Source: Hymenobacter psychrophilus (GTDB lineage: Bacteria > Bacteroidota > Bacteroidia > Cytophagales > Hymenobacteraceae). Taken from it: a DNA stretch of 64,000 bases. The position numbers and the translations under genes are program-made. A model generated the notes under the pieces. It worked only from the letters and a program-made list of their open reading frames with translations. It was not told the origin of the DNA and ran no database searches. This document shows positions 60,362 through 64,000 of the stretch, one piece after another. Position 1 is the stretch's first letter; each line of letters opens with the position of its first letter. Where the stretch lies: assembly GCF_900107135.1 (NCBI RefSeq), contig NZ_FNOV01000003.1, positions 186,001 through 250,000 of the forward strand, read 5' to 3'.

Positions 60362-61174
60362 TTAATCGGTAACCGGGCGGCGCAGCAGCAGCAGGTAGCC
60401 CGCCAGCACCCCCAGCGCAAACCAGGCCAGCGAGTACCACTCGGCCGGACTCAGGGCGGCGGCAGCGCTAAATTGGGGTTCGGACTTCATCATACCCAGG
60501 ATGCGCGTGGGGGCGGCGTAGGGCACCATATCGATGTATTCCCAGCGCAGCAGCGTCAGGGCCGATACGATGCCGGCAATACCCACCGTCAGGGGCCCTA
60601 CGAAGCCCCGGAACGCCAGCGCCACCGCATACTGCACCCCCAGAATACCGAGCGTGGCCAGGTAGGTATGGCCCAGCATGCGCAGGATGGGAAGCAGACT
60701 AATACTATGGTTTTGGAAACCCAGATCGGACCGCAGCCAGCCCAGCAGCGCCCCAGCGGCCAGCAGCAGCAGTACGTACAACACCTGGGCCACCGCGTTC
60801 AGGCCCAGCAGCAGCAGCAGCTTACTGCCGAATACAGCCCCGCGGCTCACGGGCTGGACCAGTAGCTGCCGCCAGCCGCCGCGGTTTTCCAGGTTTACCA
60901 CCAGCCCGCTCAGCAGCACCACAAACATGGGCAGCAGCAGCACCGAAGCCGTCTGCCAGCTCATGCCCACGTACTGGGGCCACGGATTTGTGCCGGGCTT
61001 GACGAAATACTGCCCCTTGAAGTAAAAAATCAGCAGGTTGAGCAGCACCGGCAGGGCCCCGCCGCCCAGCGCCAGCCAGAGCGCGGCCGTGCGGCGCAGC
61101 TTCAGCGTGTCGGCCACCAGGGTGCGGCCGAGCTGGGTTAGCGGGTTGGGGGCAGTGGGCAGGGCGTATTCCAT
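60362..61174 (-). CDS. ABC transporter permease
   Basis: 270 residues with about six TM helices of the ABC-2 type ('TAALWLALGGGALPVLLNLLIF', 'ASVLLLPMFVVLLSGLVVNLE', 'LLLLGLNAVAQVLYVLLLLAAG'). Gene order (ATPase 61276-62214, then permease) and same direction point to one exporter. Resembles permeases of lantibiotic-immunity or bacitracin-type ABC-2 systems by layout only. I chose the ATG at 61174 where the sequence turns to the fold. Confidence 0.83.
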   Translation of the reverse strand: MEYALPTAPNPLTQLGRTLVADTLKLRRTAALWLALGGGALPVLLNLLIFYFKGQYFVKPGTNPWPQYVGMSWQTASVLLLPMFVVLLSGLVVNLENRGGWRQLLVQPVSRGAVFGSKLLLLLGLNAVAQVLYVLLLLAAGALLGWLRSDLGFQNHSISLLPILRMLGHTYLATLGILGVQYAVALAFRGFVGPLTVGIAGIVSALTLLRWEYIDMVPYAAPTRILGMMKSEPQFSAAAALSPAEWYSLAWFALGVLAGYLLLLRRPVTD

Positions 61175-61275
61175 TTGTAGCTGAAGTAACAAGTTGAATT
61201 GGTATACAAAAGCGGCTGGTTATGCTTCAGCTGACGGCCGCTTACCGAAGCATGACCGTTCGCTCATTCACCGAG

Positions 61276-62214
61276 TCACTCCTCCACCGCTTCCTCCGTG
61301 AGGTGCAGAAACGTGTCTTCCAGGGTGGGTTGCTCCTGGCGCAACCCGTAGAGGGGTTGGCCGGCCGAAACCAGTCCGGCGGCCAGCTCGGCGGCGTGCT
61401 CGCGGCCGAGCCAGGGCAGGCGCAACGTGCCGGAGCCGGCCACTGTGGCCCCGCCCAGCAGGTTCGGTAGCAGGTTGCGGCAGGTGTCGGCGTTTTCAGT
61501 TTCGAGCACCAGCTCGGCGCGGCCGGTTTGCAGGCGCTGCAAATCGGGCAGGCTGCCTTGGAACACCAGCCGCCCCCGCTGAATCACGCCCACGTGGGTT
61601 ACCGTTTTCTCGATTTCGCTGATGAGGTGGCTGCTGACGATAATGGTTTTGCCGTGCTCGTGGCCCAGGCTCCGCAGCAGCGCCCGCATCTCGATGATGC
61701 CGGTAGGGTCGAGGCCGTTGGTGGGCTCGTCGAGCAGCAGCAGGTCGGGGTCGGGCAGCAGGGCCAGGGCCAGGCCGAGGCGCTGGCGCATGCCGAGCGA
61801 GTACTCGCGGGCGGGCCGGTGGGCATCGGCCGCCAGGCCTACCAGGGCCAGCACCTCGGCCGTGCGGTGGGCCGGCACGCCCCGCAGGCGGCGGGTAGCC
61901 TCCACGTTTTCGCGGCCCGTGAGGTGGTCGTAGAGCGAGGGGTTTTCGATGAGTGCGCCCACCCGGCCCAGCAGCGCCACCCGGTGCCGGGCCAAATCGT
62001 GCCCAAACAGCCGTACCGTGCCGCTGGCGGGCCGCAGCAACCCCAGCAACAGGCGCATGGTGGTGCTTTTGCCGGCCCCGTTTGGCCCCAGAAACCCGTA
62101 AATGCTGCCCGGCTCCACCCGCAGATTCAGCTCGTGCAGAATGGGGCGGACGCCAAAACGAAAACTCAGGTTGTGGGTTTCGAGCAGCGGGGCGGCGGTG
62201 GGGGCAGAGCTCAT
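61276..62214 (-). CDS. ABC transporter ATP-binding protein
   Basis: 312 residues. Walker A 'GPNGAGKST', Q-loop region 'RVGALIENPSLYDHLTGREN', signature 'YSLGMRQRLGLA', Walker B 'LLLLDEPTNGLD' and H-loop 'IIVSSHLISEIEK'. The C-terminal 80 residues are typical of the DrrA/BcrA type. Works with the permease 101 bp downstream. I chose the ATG at 62214. It is divergent from the second kinase gene. Confidence 0.93.
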   Translation of the reverse strand: MSSAPTAAPLLETHNLSFRFGVRPILHELNLRVEPGSIYGFLGPNGAGKSTTMRLLLGLLRPASGTVRLFGHDLARHRVALLGRVGALIENPSLYDHLTGRENVEATRRLRGVPAHRTAEVLALVGLAADAHRPAREYSLGMRQRLGLALALLPDPDLLLLDEPTNGLDPTGIIEMRALLRSLGHEHGKTIIVSSHLISEIEKTVTHVGVIQRGRLVFQGSLPDLQRLQTGRAELVLETENADTCRNLLPNLLGGATVAGSGTLRLPWLGREHAAELAAGLVSAGQPLYGLRQEQPTLEDTFLHLTEEAVEE

Positions 62215-62370
62215 GGCAAGAGGCTGGTCGGGGCGAAACGAGAAGAACTGCTGCAAACCTAGTCGCGGCGCTATATCTTTCCCCGACAATTCAACCAACA
62301 TCCTATTTCGGCCCCGCAACCCGTTTTTCTTCTCCTCAACCTCCGAAAACTACCACTTGCCCCGGCCGGC

Positions 62371-62396
62371 CGGGTTGGTGCGCCGGGTTGGTGCGC
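62371..62396. repeat. 13-bp tandem repeat (two copies)
   Basis: CGGGTTGGTGCGC at 62371-62383 is repeated exactly at 62384-62396, in the divergent spacer before the second kinase gene. Confidence 0.75.
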
Positions 62397-62478
62397 CGGC
62401 CCGGGGCGTTGAGGGAGCCGTTGGCGGGGTTGATTGAAGAAGGCAGGCCGGCGGTCCGTTATTGCACTATTTTCGAAG

Positions 62479-63756
62479 ATGGAAGTTCTCACGCCGCCTG
62501 CTCCTACCGCTTCGGCGGGTCGGCCACTGCCGCCCCGCGGCCACCGTTGGCAAACCCGGCTGCGCGGCTGGCTGCGGCCTACCGAACTATTGGCCACCAC
62601 CGAGGTAACCCAGGTGCCGCGCTGGGCCCACATAGTGCTGTGGCTGTGGCTGCTATCAATCGACGGGCTGAAGATGAGCAACGCTGTTTCAAAGCTGCCT
62701 CACTTCCCGCTCACGTTCGCCGAATGGTGGCCTTTGCTGCTGCAGCTGGGCCGGTTTCTGCTCGAAGATGTAGGCGACGCCACGCTCTTTTACCTCACCT
62801 GGCGCTGGCTGGTGCCCTCCACGCTGGGCCGGGGCCGGGTAGTGCAGTACGTGCCAATGGCCGCGTTGCTGCTGCTCCCCTACCTGGGCCTCGTTGCCTG
62901 GGTAATACCGCAGTTTTCGCCGTCCGGCGTGCACGTATCAACCCAGCGGATACCAGCGGCCTCCAAAGATGGGCGCAAGCCAGATACAGTAAAAATTGAC
63001 AGCACGAAGCGACCAAAACCGGTCTTCCCGGAGGCTGTTATGCGGTTGCTGGCCGCCGCCATTCTGGGCACCTTTATTATTGGCGGGGCCTCGGGCCTGC
63101 GCATCACCGACGATTACCTGCGCGGGCAGCGCAACCGCCGAGAGCTGGAGCGCCAGCAGCTGCTGACGGAGCTGGCCATGCTCAAAACCCAGATCAACCC
63201 GCACTTCCTGTTCAACACGCTCAACAACATCTACTCGCTCACGAGCCGCAAGTCGGACAAAGCGCCCGAGGCGGTACTGCGGCTGGCCGAAATCATGCGC
63301 TACCTGCTCTACGAGAGCAGCACCGATACCGTGCCGCTGAGCCGGGAGCTGGACCACCTGCGCAGCTTTCTGGACTTGCAGCGGCTCCGGCTGCCCGCCG
63401 CGGCCCAAGAGGCAGTGGTGCTGGCAGTGGAAGGCACCAATCCCGACTGCGCCCACCCGATTGCGCCGCTGCTGCTGCTGCCACTGGTCGAAAATGCCTT
63501 CAAGCACGGCGACCTCACGGCCCGGCCCGTGGCAGTGCACATTGCGCTGCACCTCGCCGCCGACGGCTTACTGCGCTTCTCGGTGCTTAACTATGTAGCG
63601 CCTGCCGATGCCGAACGCCCCCTGCCCCGGCAGCCCGGTGGCGTGGGCCTGGCCAATCTGCGCCGCCGCCTGGAGCTGCTCTACCCCCACCGCTACACCC
63701 TCGACGTGCAGACAACTCCCGAGCAACACCGCGTTACCTTAGTGCTGCTGCCGTAA
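62479..63756 (+). CDS. LytS/YehU-type sensor histidine kinase (second copy)
   Basis: 425 residues from the ATG at 62479. An N-terminal Pro-rich part is followed by TM helices, a linker of about 50 residues without match in the first copy ('STQRIPAASKDGRKPDTV'), then coiled coil and 'INPHFLFNTLNNIYSLTS' (His242) and GHKL boxes 'LLPLVENAFKHGDL' and 'GGVGLANLRRRLELLY'. Paralogue of the kinase at 53729. Its regulator begins 97 bp downstream. Signal unknown; the ABC genes are divergent and could be targets. Confidence 0.9.
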   Translation: MEVLTPPAPTASAGRPLPPRGHRWQTRLRGWLRPTELLATTEVTQVPRWAHIVLWLWLLSIDGLKMSNAVSKLPHFPLTFAEWWPLLLQLGRFLLEDVGDATLFYLTWRWLVPSTLGRGRVVQYVPMAALLLLPYLGLVAWVIPQFSPSGVHVSTQRIPAASKDGRKPDTVKIDSTKRPKPVFPEAVMRLLAAAILGTFIIGGASGLRITDDYLRGQRNRRELERQQLLTELAMLKTQINPHFLFNTLNNIYSLTSRKSDKAPEAVLRLAEIMRYLLYESSTDTVPLSRELDHLRSFLDLQRLRLPAAAQEAVVLAVEGTNPDCAHPIAPLLLLPLVENAFKHGDLTARPVAVHIALHLAADGLLRFSVLNYVAPADAERPLPRQPGGVGLANLRRRLELLYPHRYTLDVQTTPEQHRVTLVLLP

Positions 63757-63853
63757 TGGTGGTTTGGTGATATCGTGCCGGCAAACCTCGTCTCCGCTAC
63801 CCTCCTGAAATCCATTTCACGTCATCAAACCGCCACATCCCCCAACCACCGCT

Positions 63854-64000
63854 ATGACCTGCGTAATTCTTGATGATGAGCCGCTGGCCCTCGACCTGCT
63901 GGCCGACTACTGCGCCCAGATACCCGGGCTGGAGCTGGTGGGGCAGTTCGATGATGCGCTGGCGGCGCTGGCTTTCTTACAGGATAACCCCGTAGACGTA
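63854..64000 (+). CDS. LytTR-type response regulator (3' end outside window)
   Basis: 49 residues are visible from the ATG at 63854: 'VILDDEPLALDLLADYCAQ' and 'LAFLQDNPVDV' match the receiver start of the regulator at 55759 closely, with 'DDEPLA' and 'FLQDNPVDV' shared. The DNA-binding part is beyond the window edge, so the LytTR domain is inferred from the paralogue. Confidence 0.85.
   Translation, partial: MTCVILDDEPLALDLLADYCAQIPGLELVGQFDDALAALAFLQDNPVDV

Noticed and set aside
59173..60372. 399-codon plus-strand frame opposite the beta-barrel gene
   Set aside because: Shadow of a gene with signal peptide, regulatory domain and plug; no motif in the antisense product.
61953..62999. 348-codon plus-strand frame running across the divergent spacer into the second kinase gene
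   Set aside because: It overlaps both the ABC ATPase (antisense) and the kinase (other frame), and has no recognisable domain.
1..64000. tRNA, rRNA, tmRNA or CRISPR array
   Set aside because: No cloverleaf with TTCGA-type arm, no rRNA sequence and no regularly spaced direct repeats noticed on either strand. A covariance search was not possible.
1..64000. Insertion sequence or prophage genes
   Set aside because: No transposase, phage structural or lysis gene is visible. The only recombinase is xerC in its core position.

Overview
The window is a GC-rich chromosomal segment of a Bacteroidota bacterium. It most resembles the order Cytophagales, genus Hymenobacter or a relative; this is inferred from gene content, with no database search. 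The clues are TAnnTTTG promoter boxes without obvious Shine-Dalgarno sites, a type IX secretion C-terminal domain, TonB-dependent receptors, many SpII lipoproteins, LytS/LytTR regulatory pairs, an rpsU-xerC-hpf gene order and a phosphosulfolactate synthase. I see no rRNA, tRNA, CRISPR array, prophage or insertion sequence. The gene density and core genes suggest ordinary chromosome with small accessory patches.

Layout. 1-2.9 kb: an LPS operon on the minus strand (GT2, GT9, O-antigen ligase cut by the window edge). 3-10 kb: housekeeping and unknown genes, including ahcY, a THUMP-like methyltransferase and a 3-methyladenine DNA glycosylase. 10.2-13.8 kb: a cobalamin uptake locus with a riboswitch, a BtuB-like receptor and a BtuG-like surface beta-propeller, closed by an 86-bp perfect palindrome. 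14.4-17 kb: a small membrane protein, an AraC regulator with a CxxC metal-binding-like N-terminus and a Met/His-rich outer-membrane protein, a probable copper-response group. 17-19.3 kb: a B12-binding radical SAM enzyme carrying an in-frame palindromic insert. 20.4-25.7 kb: a metal-homeostasis group (TonB receptor, Nramp mntH, CDF exporter) with a shared TTTAG-N6-CTAAA operator.

25.8-36.4 kb: a T9SS-secreted sugar dehydrogenase, a GNAT, an AT-rich foreign-looking membrane ORF, an HD hydrolase, a DPP-IV-like peptidase, a YozG/DUF2975 pair split by an in-frame amber codon, two unknown membrane proteins and a PAP2 phosphatase. 36.5-41 kb: core genes metK, hpf, xerC, rpsU and an acyl-CoA dehydrogenase. 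41-46.4 kb: an exopolysaccharide operon (export lipoprotein, BY-kinase with a tyrosine-rich tail, PHP-type phosphatase, epimerase). 46.5-53.4 kb: a TPR protein, ComA-like synthase, a lipoprotein dehydrogenase, a spermidine synthase-like methyltransferase, DedA and aroE.

53.7-64 kb: two paralogous LytS-type kinase / LytTR regulator pairs, the first interrupted by an alpha/beta hydrolase gene, flanking an aspartic-protease-like lipoprotein, an outer-membrane beta-barrel protein and a two-gene ABC transporter. Long inverted repeats recur between genes and in two cases supply codons to a protein.
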